Translations under genes and position numbers: made by a program
From: Rusavskia elegans
Lineage: Eukaryota; Ascomycota; Lecanoromycetes; Teloschistales; Teloschistaceae
Length of the DNA stretch: 64,000 nucleotides
Assembly: GCA_011316305.1 (NCBI GenBank)
Contig: SAUG01000067.1
Coordinates: forward strand, 124,001-188,000
Reading direction: 5' to 3'
Shown: one piece after another, positions 32,636-43,515 of the stretch
Layout: each line of letters opens with the position of its first letter
Position numbering within the stretch: the stretch's first letter is position 1
The notes under the pieces: model-generated
What the model saw: only the letters and a program-made list of their open reading frames with translations
What the model was told of the DNA's origin: nothing
Databases searched by the model: none

Positions 32636-35122
32636 ATGGCTGACACGACCCAACAGCTTGAGGAGGACGACTGCATCACCCCTCGCCAGTCCACTACTAT
32701 CACTCTGCAATATCCATCAATACCCGTGACTGGCACGCCTGACGGCTGGCTTTCAAGATCGCTCCTTGTATCCATGGCTTCGAACCAGGACGAAGGTTCG
32801 GTCCGCTCCAACGACGATACAATGAGCTCCCTCGGTGACAGTGCCTACGACTTTATCGATGACAACAGCTTTGCAACAACAGACGACGAGGAATCAGGTT
32901 TCCCAGGACGGACCTCCTCGGCACAAAGAATCCACGAACCTTCAGACAACGAGGATCTTGAACGCACCATTTCCACTGACAATGCTCACCCTGGCTCATC
33001 GCGAAGCTCAGAACAGGCCGATATGCGAAGCTCCCTATATAGCTCGATGTCGGACGAGGATACACTCTGCCAAGAACATTCAGAGCCTCGTCTGCAACAA
33101 GCCCCCGACCAGCGAGTGCCGCCCAGCATTAAATTCGTGGATATACATCACGGAGAAGGAGCGTTCCTGTTGGATGTTACTTCTGCACCACAAAGTCTTG
33201 CGGTCACTGTGCGACAGCACATGCTCGACCAAACTCTTTCCCTTGAAGGCCCATACCGGCTCCTATACGTTGGTGATGTGGCAGTGAGGGAACAGATCGT
33301 AGCCAAGATAGGCGCAGCTTTGGCTTCCACACACAAGGATGAGGCTCCCCAACCGCTCAGATACAGCGTCGTTCCGATGCCCTCCTCGGACGATCCAGCG
33401 TGTTTTTCCGAGCCTGTTCTACTGGACTGGTCTCGACACGAGATCGTAGTCTATCAATGCGTCAGCGCCTCTTTCGGCCGAAAGGATAGCGGTCATGACA
33501 CGATCAAATTGAGCATGGATGGCGAAATAAAGGTTCAGTCTTCCTGGGACGGTTCCAAGTTTAACCTGACCGAGAGTTGGGAAGTCCCAGATATCTCAAT
33601 CTTTTACTTGTCAGAAGGTGACAGTGTGTCAGCAAAGCAGACGCGAAGACTTGCACGATCATTCGTAATGCGCCACAAGGTACCTGCGATGGTGGTTAGC
33701 GAGAAACCGGCCTGGGAGAGACCTTCAGAAACCATGACGATCGAGCGTCTCACTCCCCACATTTGTCTGCAGACCAAGAACGATACTACACCGTCCTCGA
33801 GCGTTGTCAAACGTCTTCCGATCGACTTGTCAACTCTTATGCGGCTGGATGCTTTACAACTCAACCAGAACTTAGCAAATCTTGCTCTCGCATGCGGGAC
33901 TCCTCGAACAAGAAGCGAACCCAAACACAGCATGAAACCTGGAGATCGAAATAACTCCAGCAAGGAAATGAACGCGCAACCTACATGGGAAGCCGCCCGG
34001 AGCTACTTTGACGCTGCTCGATCAGGATTCACGTATATTCCTGCATTCCTTGCGGTTGCAATCGTCTACATGACCTGCAGCCTCATCGTCACTCAATTAT
34101 CTCCTTTTCCAGTCCGATCAATCGATCAAGGTGTCAATCCCGTTGTTAATTGCAGCAGTCCCCTGACTCCGCCATCGTCAGTGGTAGCCACGTCAATTGT
34201 ATCATCGGATAACAAGCCAAAAATATCGCAGAGTTTGACGAAGTCTCACACCGACCTGACGACTTTACTCGAGTCAACTCCCATGACGATCAACAAATCC
34301 GAGAAATTCCAGGTTCACGTGTTAGGTGACGCACACATTGTGCTGAGGCCTCCACACTGGTTCACGCGGTTGAGGAGGACTCCGAAACTCAACATCAATA
34401 TCACGCAGAATGACCGAATTGTCAAGCATGAACTGTCAATTTTATTTGACGGCGTGTATGCTTTGGAACTTCCCATTGATGAAGCACATGGGCTGATCAA
34501 CATCTCTGTATGGACGAACTCGAAGCCCAAAATTCATGAGACCTTGCAGGCCGACTTTGGCAAATCTTGGCTTCGTGCGGTTGGTTGGAAGAAAGCAATG
34601 AATGCAGTGAGTGGCTCTTTTCGGCAGGACCTGGACCTGGTGCAAACATCTCTCGGTGCTATCATTACTCGCTCTGGTGCCGAAGTTCATTCTCTTATAA
34701 AGGAGGCGCTGGGAAGAGCAGAGCAATTGAAGGCGGAGACCCAAACGATCGGCAAGGTATCAATGAGCCGGATTGCGAGGACCATAGATCGCATCTTCGC
34801 TTCCACAAGAGATGCCTCCACAGGCCTCACACTATTCTTGAAGCATCGGAAGGATTTAGCAGGCAAGGGAATGTCAGAGGAGGTGGAGAAATGGCGTCGA
34901 AAAATCTCATCATACGTCTTCGGCAAAGCACGTGTTGCGCGCATCTATGCCGGAGCTACACCCACTGCTTATCGTATCCAGCTGAAAAACATGCAGAAGA
35001 AAGCGTTGAGAATTTGGTGGAGCATGACTGGATTACCGCAGCAGCGACCTGTGACCGTCGCCAGCAAAGGAAGTTCTCGGCCTCGCGGAGGGGGACCGAA
35101 GAAACGGGCGTTTGGTAAATGA
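32636..35122 (+). CDS. Large unrecognised protein with one membrane segment
   Basis: Intronless, 828 residues from the ATG at 32636 (another in-frame ATG lies at 32774). An acidic N-terminal block SSLGDSAYDFIDDNSFATTDDEE (about 64-86) reads like a conserved fungal motif. A structured part (about 160-430) has alternating strand-like segments such as SIKFVDIHHGEGAFLLDV and YRLLYVGDVAVREQIVAKIG. One hydrophobic segment lies at about 464-491 (FTYIPAFLAVAIVYMTCSLI). After it comes a second strand-rich region (FQVHVLGDAHIVLRPPHWF, about 560-640) and a basic helical C-terminus (LKHRKDLAGKGMSEEVEKWR). I recognise no known domain; a nuclear-envelope or ER anchor is one guess. Codon composition resembles the neighbours, so it is probably a real, native gene. 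Confidence 0.72.
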   Translation: MADTTQQLEEDDCITPRQSTTITLQYPSIPVTGTPDGWLSRSLLVSMASNQDEGSVRSNDDTMSSLGDSAYDFIDDNSFATTDDEESGFPGRTSSAQRIHEPSDNEDLERTISTDNAHPGSSRSSEQADMRSSLYSSMSDEDTLCQEHSEPRLQQAPDQRVPPSIKFVDIHHGEGAFLLDVTSAPQSLAVTVRQHMLDQTLSLEGPYRLLYVGDVAVREQIVAKIGAALASTHKDEAPQPLRYSVVPMPSSDDPACFSEPVLLDWSRHEIVVYQCVSASFGRKDSGHDTIKLSMDGEIKVQSSWDGSKFNLTESWEVPDISIFYLSEGDSVSAKQTRRLARSFVMRHKVPAMVVSEKPAWERPSETMTIERLTPHICLQTKNDTTPSSSVVKRLPIDLSTLMRLDALQLNQNLANLALACGTPRTRSEPKHSMKPGDRNNSSKEMNAQPTWEAARSYFDAARSGFTYIPAFLAVAIVYMTCSLIVTQLSPFPVRSIDQGVNPVVNCSSPLTPPSSVVATSIVSSDNKPKISQSLTKSHTDLTTLLESTPMTINKSEKFQVHVLGDAHIVLRPPHWFTRLRRTPKLNINITQNDRIVKHELSILFDGVYALELPIDEAHGLINISVWTNSKPKIHETLQADFGKSWLRAVGWKKAMNAVSGSFRQDLDLVQTSLGAIITRSGAEVHSLIKEALGRAEQLKAETQTIGKVSMSRIARTIDRIFASTRDASTGLTLFLKHRKDLAGKGMSEEVEKWRRKISSYVFGKARVARIYAGATPTAYRIQLKNMQKKALRIWWSMTGLPQQRPVTVASKGSSRPRGGGPKKRAFGK

Positions 35123-35520
35123 GGTCTGGCTGAGACTATCTGGTCTGGGGTGTGGTGGTGTTGTTGGCGGCTCAGGGAGGCAAGGGGTACACTGCTGGCA
35201 TGTAACTGCGGGAATATCCAAACACATACGTAGAGAGTTTCTTTCAAATTGAGAAAGGACCTGCAACTCACTCTGGTGAATCTCTATTCAGTCTGAGTAC
35301 TCTGATAATAATGTCCTGCACAGTCCACTTTTTATATCGGGCGATCATATCTAGATTTCAGCAAGAAAAAGAAGCTAATCGGTTAAATTACAGCGCTAGT
35401 AACCTTGAATTTGCAAGACTGATCTTAAGAAACCATCGATCGATTCACAGCTCTTGCCTACAAATATCAAACAACCCAATTATCGAATATCACCGTGCAA
35501 CTATCCATTACGCTCTAGCG
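35123..35520. other. Intergenic region before RanBP1
   Basis: This 398 bp contains the 3' end of the preceding gene and the RanBP1 promoter. Nothing else is visible. Confidence 0.4.
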
Positions 35521-36523
35521 ATGGCGTCAAACACAGATACAAAGCCTGACTCAAAGGAGGAACATGTGCCTTCAGCAGAGCCAACTACTGGCCTGGCAGG
35601 AAAGGAATCAACAACCAACGTTCAAGCGCCCCAAGATGATTCAGTCACATCCGAGGAAAAGCCCAAGACCACATACACCGAGATGGCCCAATCAGCTACC
35701 ACCAGTGCATCCTCTGCGGCCGCTGGGGTCAAAGACAGCGTCTTTTCCATGTTTGGAGGTGGGGCTAAGAAAGAAAAGAGAGAGGAGCCTGAAGATGCGG
35801 CGGCAGAAACCTCGGGTTCTTCCAAGTCCAGGCGGGACGCTGAAGCAGCTGAGGCCGACAAGGAGGGCGAAGAAGCAGGAGTAAGATGCAATTTCCATCA
35901 TACCCTACGCTTAAGATGAATTAAGTGCTGATGTTCCCACAGCAGCAGGAGGAAGCTCCAGAGTCTCCAGACGTCCATTTCGAGCCGGTCGTGCACTTGA
36001 CCGAGAAGGTCGACACCAAAACGAACGAAGAGTCCGAAGAGCAAACCTTTAAGATGCGCGCCAAGTTGTTCAGATTCGATCGTGATAGCAGAGAGTGGAA
36101 GGAGCGTGGCACTGGTGATGTGAGGTTACTCAAGCATAAGGAGAATGCGAAGACGAGGCTGGTCATGCGAAGGGACAAGACCCTGAAAGTCTGCGCGAAT
36201 CACTACGGTATGTGCCGGACAGGCAGACGGAGCTACCGATTACCGTTGAGCTAAGTTCGTGTTAGTCGTTCCCAACATGCATCTCGAACCCAACGTAGGC
36301 AGCGATAGGAGCTGGGTGTGGAATGCGGCTGCGGACGTGAGTGAGGGCGAGCCGGAAGCCTCAACGCTGGCCATTCGATTTGCCAACAGCGAAAGTAAGT
36401 TCAGACTGGCATGACACCATGTCTTCCACAATTACTTGCTCACACATTTCAGATGCCAACCTTTTCAAAGATGCCTTCGTCAAGGCACAACAAGAGAATG
36501 AGGCACTGTTCAAAGACGACTAA
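35521..36523 (+). CDS. YRB1: Ran-binding protein 1 (RanBP1/Yrb1)
   Basis: Four exons: 35521-35880, 35943-36207, 36266-36394 and 36453-36523, giving 274 residues. The N-terminal 120 residues are low-complexity, polar and alanine-rich. The RanBD spans about 130-265: [40 protein letters not shown], then [20 protein letters not shown], and [18 protein letters not shown]. It binds Ran-GTP and, with RanGAP, promotes GTP hydrolysis and cargo release in nuclear transport. The long N-terminal extension compared with yeast Yrb1 is common in Pezizomycotina. The second exon could begin three bases later, adding or removing one Gln. Confidence 0.92.
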
Positions 36524-37010
36524 GGATGAAGAAAGAACCATGAGACGTGGCTTTGGGCACTATCAGATATCTGATTCTTGACCCCGGACAGACCCTATTT
36601 GCTTGGACCCCCGACTCATGATGATAAGAACGGCACGTTTCACGGTTAGGAAGAAAAGTCTCCACCCAGCAGCACTCTCATACCCTTCCAGCACAGTCGG
36701 ATCCCAACCACCCCAGAGGCATAGCATAGCACATTACGTCATGTTGAGACACAGGGAATAGCTGGTGTCCAGGTCACGACTGCCACCTCAGGAAACGTCA
36801 CTGTCCTCGCTTCTGACCCCTTTTCAGCGCACTCGGTTCGTATTCCAGTGAATACGACTCCTGTTCCACATATATTGGCATAGTGTTGCAGCAAGCAATT
36901 CAGAGGGAAAATTCGACCGCCTGATACATTCTTGCAGCATTGTCCCATTGATCGACGTAAGAACAGTACCCTTTCGTGCCTCAGTTCGCTTTATCGACCA
37001 GCGTCGCACT
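36524..37010. other. Convergent 3' intergenic region
   Basis: This 487 bp separates the 3' ends of RanBP1 and Ade1. No gene or repeat is visible. Confidence 0.4.
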
Positions 37011-37916
37011 CTATTCCCTGCCGGTAAGTCTCTCGAAGGCCTCCTTATACATCTCTTCAGTCTTCGCGACCACCTCATCTGAAATTGCCACGCCCTCTTT
37101 TCCTTTCAGGCCTTGAGTGGCCAACCAATCTCGCAGGGGCTGCTTGTCGAAACTCGGCGGCGATTCGCCAATCTTGTATCGATCAGCAGGCCAGAAGCGA
37201 GATGAGTCTGGCGTCAGCACTTCATCTATCAAGACCACTTCATCGGTTTCCTTGTCCAAGCCAAACTCAAACTTGGTGTCTGCAATGATGATGCCTCGCT
37301 CGTAAGCGTAAGCGGCAGCGTGTCTGTACAGAGACAGTGCCAATTCTTCGATGCGCCCAGCATATCTCGCACCGACGATCTCCTTCGCCTTCTCCGGGTG
37401 GATGTTTTCATCATGGTCGCCCAGATCTGCTTTTGTTGAAGGCGTGTAAATGGGTCCTTCGGGGAACGCCTCGCTCTCCTTTAGCCCTGGCTGGATCTGG
37501 ATACCGCATACAGTTCCGTCTTTTTGGTACGACGACCAAGCCGAGCCGGTGATGTAGCCGCGTACAATGGCTTCGATCTTGAAAACTTCCAGCTTCCGCA
37601 CTTGCATACTTCTGTTTTGATACTGTGCTCTGACTTTGACCGGGATCTGTTCTGGAAGATCCAGAGTGATGAAGTGGGTCCGTAGACTGGGTATGGCAGC
37701 CGAGAGGACCTCAAACCAGTGGACGGTGATGAGTGAAAGGAGAGCACCCTTGTTGGGAATACCTCGAGCCATAATCACATCGTATGCGCTGATTCGGTCC
37801 GTAGTCACAAAGAGCAAGGTTTCGTCGTCGATTTTGTACAGATCACGCACCTTGCCTCGAGCTACTAAGGGCAATGAGTCTTCAAGATCAGTCTGTGTGA
37901 GAACACTGCTGGCCAT
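37011..37916 (-). CDS. ADE1: SAICAR synthetase (purine biosynthesis)
   Basis: Intronless, 301 residues from the ATG at 37916-37914. Family blocks are intact: GKVRDLYKIDDETLLFVTTDRISAYDV near the N-terminus, EVFKIEAIVRGYITGSAWSS, the YTPSTKADLGDHDENI signature, and GIIIADTKFEFGLDKETDEVVLIDEVLTPDSSRFW. It joins aspartate to CAIR with ATP to give SAICAR, step seven of de novo IMP synthesis, in the cytosol. In yeast, ade1 mutants are adenine auxotrophs with red pigment. Length (about 300) and motifs are as in yeasts; nothing is odd. Confidence 0.96.
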   Translation of the reverse strand: MASSVLTQTDLEDSLPLVARGKVRDLYKIDDETLLFVTTDRISAYDVIMARGIPNKGALLSLITVHWFEVLSAAIPSLRTHFITLDLPEQIPVKVRAQYQNRSMQVRKLEVFKIEAIVRGYITGSAWSSYQKDGTVCGIQIQPGLKESEAFPEGPIYTPSTKADLGDHDENIHPEKAKEIVGARYAGRIEELALSLYRHAAAYAYERGIIIADTKFEFGLDKETDEVVLIDEVLTPDSSRFWPADRYKIGESPPSFDKQPLRDWLATQGLKGKEGVAISDEVVAKTEEMYKEAFERLTGRE

Positions 37917-38814
37917 GACGAACAGGCCACGACGGAAGTTTGAAACAGGGTGGATGGTTGTGTCAAAGAACTTGTGGGGGAATTAGAAGCCTGCTACTCG
38001 AGGTCGAAGTGCAGTTTACTTTTTTGCTCTACACCTTATTATTATCACAGATTCTTCTACGAAGAATCCAAAGTTGCTGTATGTAAACAATGTTCTACCA
38101 AAAAAGTTCTGTTGCCCATCGGAGCGGGAATACGTTACCAGCACGTGACCTGCCCTCGACTACCATCACTATCCGTACGGAGTACTGCGTCCCATTTTCA
38201 TTGTTCCCAACCACCGCGACTATCGTGTGCCGTGTTGGTTAAAGACGACAACCTTCTGGAAAGGCACGGGATGCGGGTATGAGCCGTCACAAAAATAGTC
38301 GAAATATCCCCACCAGGTCCGTCGTGAAACCCTCTTGACCCTGTATCCCGCGGGATAGGGAATCGATGCTTGTATCAGGGCTCTCATTCGTTGGATAACT
38401 GATCAAGCCTCTGGGAGCTCGACTGACATGAATGCCTCGTGGGAGAGCTGCGACGATGGTGCCATTATCATTCGCTGCCATCGAAACGGTACATCCGTGT
38501 CAACCTTACTCCTCATGTAACATGTTCATCATTCTTTTGAGGTGCCACAGATTTTTTGCTGACAGCGATGCCGTGTCGCCATTTAAACATGCCACCCTTG
38601 ATTTTACCCCGGCAGCTCTATCTTCCGTTTGTTTTAAGCTATGCCTGACTGACAAAAGATGAGCCTCCTTCTGCCTCGTCGACGTGTTCTTCACTTTGCA
38701 AACATTTCTAGGGACAGTTGCTCAGTTAATTCCACCCCCTTTTCCATACGCGGTGCAGCTCTATACACAATCAAGAGCTGAAGTTTGCCACAAAGCCTCA
38801 AACAGAATTAGATC
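37917..38814. other. Divergent intergenic region
   Basis: This 898 bp lies between Ade1 (-) and the secreted-protein gene (+). The mixed-frame short open frames in it have no family features. Confidence 0.4.
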
Positions 38815-39910
38815 ATGTTACCGAGATGGCTTGTTCGTTGGCTCCCCTTCTTTTCTTTATCTGTCCGAGCCTTTCCGGCCAACGGAATCACTCCAATAAG
38901 GGAACGCAATGACGCTGAAGATGATGATCCATGTAGGGATTATGCGGACTGCAGCAGTAAAGGGCTAATCTTATGGAACACATTACACACAACCCTCTTC
39001 AAGGATCAGATCACCGACCGGAACGATAGAACTCTCTTTCAAAAACACTATATCCCCGAGTTTTCGCATTTCGACCTTCCCGACAAAAAGTTCCACCTAC
39101 CACTGAGAAATAGAGGCATCGAAATCGTCAAGATGGACTACTGGGCGATCTATCCCAAGAATCCGGACACCCAAGAAAACGAACGGCCAGGTAAGCAGGT
39201 GTTCAGGCCTACTTTCAAGACCGGACCAGCTCGAGTCTGGGGTTGCGTGAGATATTCGAGAATCAAATGCAACCCACGAGGGCCTGGCACTCGCGAGGCA
39301 TATGTTGCAGCTGTAACCGCGTACTTGATCGAGAGGTGCTAACTGCGAGACAGTCGACCCACCCTATCTCAACATGTTCGACACCAAGAACGGCATCCTC
39401 ATCGCCGACGCCAATTTCCGCGCGGAAGATACTCAGAAGGCACTGAATTGGTCTGAACTCATGTATCAGACCTGGGCGCTGGCCAATGTCACCCAGGACG
39501 TGGGTGGACCGATCTCGAATCTACGAAGCATCGTGCGGAGCGAGGTTGTCAACACGGGGACTAAGGCTGCCTTCGAAGTCGCATATCAGAACAATCTCCT
39601 TCGGCCGGGTGGGGATGGTCCACAGGATTGGCGAGAGTGGAACGAAGCCACTCATGGAAGTTTCTTCCTTGACATGCTGGCAACGGATAACATCAAAGGT
39701 GTGGTCTGGCTTTTGAACGATCATGCAGCGGAGATGGGGAGGAAGGAGATCACATCAATATATTCAAGGTGGACCAGGGGTAATTCTCTTAATCTATGGT
39801 ATGCGAGACCGGCAGTATTGCTGATCGACCGTCTCTCGACTTGTCTTGGTAGTTCCCCAAGACTGAAGTACAACATTGCTGACTTAGATTATAACGTAGG
39901 ATCGATATAG
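38815..39910 (+). CDS. Unrecognised secreted protein; frame junction at about 39190 unresolved
   Basis: The N-terminus (residues 1-22) is a plausible signal peptide: MLPRWLVRWLPFFSLSVRAF, followed by Pro/Gly. The first frame runs from 38815 through DKKFHLPLRNRGIEIVKMDY. To reach the next coding block (SSLGLREIFENQMQPTRAWH, then RGICCS) the frame must change near 39190-39220; a 29 bp GT-AG intron (39191-39219) would do it but is shorter than expected. A 41 bp intron with a CTAAC branch site (39313-39353) then leads in phase to FDPPYLNMFDTKNG and on to the stop at 39910. With both introns the product is 341 residues. The family is not recognised. The alternative is a frameshift that has damaged the gene. 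Confidence 0.5.
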
Positions 39911-40584
39911 AACCTGCAAAGCAGACGAGCCTTCCGATCGGTCTGTCGAAGAGAAAAGAGAGAGTTTATGATATACAAAACTGAGCAACGAAATCCATAG
40001 AGTAATTATTGTATACCGTCCCTCGACCTTGCCTTCTTGATGGCGGAGGGTATTCGAGTCCACGTCCGGTAGACAGACTCACTATTTCGGTTGATCGGAC
40101 ATGCCAGGCTCTCTCGTCAAGAACAAGAACAGATTGCAATGAGGAGTCACAACAACCGGTATCTCGATAAGGGATATCGTCCTAACGATTGCACAGATTT
40201 TACCGTACAGCTGCTACGTTGGCTGGTAACGTTATATTTACAGGACATGGATCTATATCATGTGCACCAGGTGTGTTAGTTGCTGTGTCCACGTTGCAAT
40301 CTATTCTCGCCGAGCCAGGCTCCCTCATGTCGATGGTGGTTGAAAGGAAGCAGGAAGCGACCGGGGTTCTAACCCTGACTGGCAACGCTTTTTACGGACT
40401 AGCCGTCGGGAACTGCGTGCGGCCGGAAAATAACGCTGGACCAACCACTTGCTTGACATCAACCCCCATCCCTCCCTTTGACAGGTTCAGATAAACTATC
40501 CATTCTAGTTGCTTATTCTTATTGTACCGCTTGTTCCTCCTCTGCTACCTGGTCATCTTGCTGACCAGCAAGCAAGTCGCCGTT
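39911..40584. other. Intergenic region before TAF14
   Basis: This 674 bp contains no supported gene. Confidence 0.4.
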
Positions 40585-41676
40585 ATGCCCGATGTAAGAC
40601 CCTGCCCCTTCCGTCTTCCTGGAGCCAATCCTCTACGTTCAACATCCCGCCGATTTACTAAACCGTCTTGCTAGGTCAAGCGGACCGTAAGGATCATAAC
40701 TGAACAGCGCCCAAAGTGAGCTTATACTCTCCCCTCGCGACCGAACCGCCCTGGCTTGGCTGACAAGGAACCTTGCAACATCGCAGCCAGAAACCGTCGG
40801 GCGTCGAAGGCTTTCCTATGCGCTCTTGGAAAATCAGTCTGGTCCTCATCAATGAAAATGACGGCAGCGAAATGCCCGCGACCATCTTCGAAAAGGCGAC
40901 ATACAAGCTGCACCCGACCTTTGGCGACCGTGAGACCCAAGGTATGCCTGCGCCTTAGTCTTCCTGGGCGATTGACTGACTGGAGCTACCATGATAGTCA
41001 TTAAGAAACCACCATTCAAGATATCAGAAGAGGGATGGGGAGAATTCGATATGCGCATCATCGTATCAGCCATCGACAAAGGAGGCGATCATGAGTTGAG
41101 CCACGATCTGAACTTCCAACAAGAGCGTTACGAAGCCGAGCACAAAATCGTGAGTGGCGCTTGGTCGTTGAGCATGCAATTTGATTCCTTCCTCTCATAC
41201 GATATTATCCAAAACAGACGTTCAAAAACCCCAAGCCCAATCTACTCGAGAAGCTCAAGGAATCAGGTCCTGTCGGTGCTGGTGGCGAAGAGAATGGGGT
41301 CAAGTCAAAGCGGGGAGACGAGTCCGCCAAAAAGAGGAAGAAATCTGAAAAGGGCGTACGTAAACATTCGAGGACCCCAGAATGAGACTTTCAGGATGCT
41401 GATCCCTAGAACTACAGGTCGATATGGAGAAATTGGCCGAGAGCCTGCAACGCCTGGGCGAAGAAGATCTGTTACAGGTCGTGGAGATGGTACACAACAA
41501 CAAGACTTCAGACACATACACGAAGAACGATGTTGAACGTACGTACCGTGCCCCGAAGGACGCTTTGGTCTAACACTCTCATTACAGAAGGCGAGTTCCA
41601 TGTCGATCTCTATACCCTACCCGACAGCCTCGTCCGCATGCTCTGGGACTTTTGCGTGGAGAAACTGGGGAGTTGA
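40585..41676 (+). CDS. TAF14: YEATS-domain transcription factor subunit Taf14
   Basis: Seven exons: 40585-40593, 40675-40715, 40787-40941, 40998-41149, 41218-41355, 41418-41538 and 41588-41676, giving 234 residues. The first exon is only 9 bases (Met-Pro-Asp). The YEATS domain spans residues 1-120: VKRTVRIITEQRP, then EGFPMRSWKISLVLINEND, then YKLHPTFGDRETQVIKKPPF and ISEEGWGEFDMRIIV. The C-terminal helical ET-type domain is about 165-234 (VDMEKLAESLQRLGEEDLLQ). Taf14 reads acylated lysines on histone H3 and is shared by TFIID, TFIIF, INO80, SWI/SNF and NuA3. The basic linker KKRKKSEKG could be a nuclear signal. All splice phases agree. Confidence 0.93.
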
Positions 41677-42517
41677 GACAGCTACGATGCGGGCTGCTCC
41701 GCTACCGTTTGGCTTCCCAGCGTACTTCCCTTCTCACCCTTCGGTTCCCTACGGACTGTGCTGAAAAGTCGCTGATTCCCCACCCCCTTTGTGTGTGGCG
41801 AAGGATATTAGGCACATCACATGATGCGAATGACTCATGCGTCTTGATGGGGGCATATCTTTTCACATATTCGATACGCCATGTAGACGGCGTTTGGGAG
41901 TCGCGAGGAGACGACCTGCATGGTTGGGACGTCATGGTTCAGGGACATAACGTAGTCTGTTGTTATTATTGAATCTTCGTTCAGCCGGAAGCGTTGATCA
42001 GAGCTCACAGCCCTAAGAAACTCCTATCCGTCATCGACGTTACCATCAGTCATTTGTGACGCTCAAGCGCCGTCAGAGGTGTTGCTCAACGTGGCTCGAG
42101 GTGGCGAATCACACCAGATGCATCACAAGAACATGAGCACGCAGCTTTCCATCTCAAACAGGGAACGAAGAAGACACGGAAGCACAGCGTATACGGTTTC
42201 CCATTCACGCAGTGATCGGTATGATGGCCTAATATCGTAAAATCATTTCGCTTAATTGCACCCACGTCGCTGGCCAGAAAAAAAAAAGGCCATATATACG
42301 CCCAGGTTTGCACCAACGGCAGGATATCACGTATACATTGAGAAGAAGCCAGCCCAGCTGACGTATTCGCTGGCACCGGATGATGAGTGACGGACGCTTC
42401 ATGGACAAGTGACCACCCCAAGCCCGCCGAAGGCTGCCTGTAGCCATGAAATACCGAGACACCGATCAAGTACGCCAGTCGCTGTGACTGGAAGGAGAGA
42501 GCAAACGAAGACAACGT
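41677..42517. other. Convergent 3' intergenic region
   Basis: This 841 bp lies between the 3' ends of TAF14 and the phosducin-like gene. No supported gene. Confidence 0.4.
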
Positions 42518-43515
42518 CTATAATAAGATTTTATGCCTGCACAAGCATTCGTTAGCATGAGCTGCCTCTACGACAGGATGTGGTGAGATGGAATCGTACT
42601 GTTGCAACATCCATTCCAGCGTCGACGAGTTCATATCCCGTCCCGACGGAATCTCATTGACGAGTGAAATCAAATTGGCAAAGCATTCGCCGCCTTTGTA
42701 CGCTATGATGCCCGGGACGGCGATGTCGCCCATCTCGGCATCATGGTAGTGGAGCTTGACGAAGCGGCTTGTGGCATGCTTGTGTGCGAGATGCCGTAGG
42801 GCGTCTTCAACTATTCGGCTGACTTCGGACTGGCGGGGCACACATAAGGGCGTCAGTTTGATTAGATCTGCCACCAGGGTTGGAAGGATGCTGATTGATG
42901 GCTTACCAGGTCATCATATATGAAGACTATGACGGTCGTTTCGGCGTGAACCTTCTCGATGGCATCGAGATAGCCGCTGGGATCGACGGTCAACAAACTG
43001 CCGTATTTGCGCATGCTGGGGCTGGATCGCCTGGTTCGGACGTCGGTGCTGTTGTTGGCCAGCTCGGCCAGGCGGTTGGCACGCCAGGTGCGCATGAAGT
43101 CATCCTCATCGTCGTCGGCCAACGCGTCAGGGCTGGGGCTCTTTTCGCGCGAGAAATTGAAAGCGGGTTTTTTGCTTTTGCCGAATATAGGGGGGGAGAG
43201 CTCGCCGTTGGAGTAGGCGCGGAGGGTCTGGCGGAAACTTCGTTTTTTGGCGGAGTCGAAGGATTGGGCGTCGGCGATGACGCCTTTAGGGCCGGTGTTG
43301 GCGTAGAAGGTGGTGGTACTGGGAATATGATAGGTTGCTGATGGCATTGTGGTTGAGGGTCGTGGGACGGGGATGCGGTTTTCTTCGTGGCTGGAGCGGA
43401 GAGTGGTGCTGTCATTGTCGGATGAGGAGTCTTGGGTGTCTTCGGGGTGGGAGGTCAATCTCTTCTCCTGGGTGTCGTACATGGCGTCGAACTCATCCTG
43501 GGCGGCGCTCGGCAT
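42518..43515 (-). CDS. Phosducin-like protein (thioredoxin fold)
   Basis: Exons 43515-42907 and 42829-42518 on the minus strand give 306 residues. The N-terminus is acidic and disordered. The phosducin core begins with FMRTWRANRLAELANNSTDV and YGSLLTVDPSGYLDAIEKVH, then a thioredoxin-like strand VIVFIYDDLSEVSRIVEDAL, then FVKLHYHDAEMGDIAVPGII near the C-terminus, followed by the short family ending. Phosducin-like proteins act with the CCT chaperonin in assembling G-protein beta-gamma dimers; this is notable because a G-beta gene lies 2.1 kb away. The C-terminal residues after QQYDSI are not family-typical. Confidence 0.86.
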
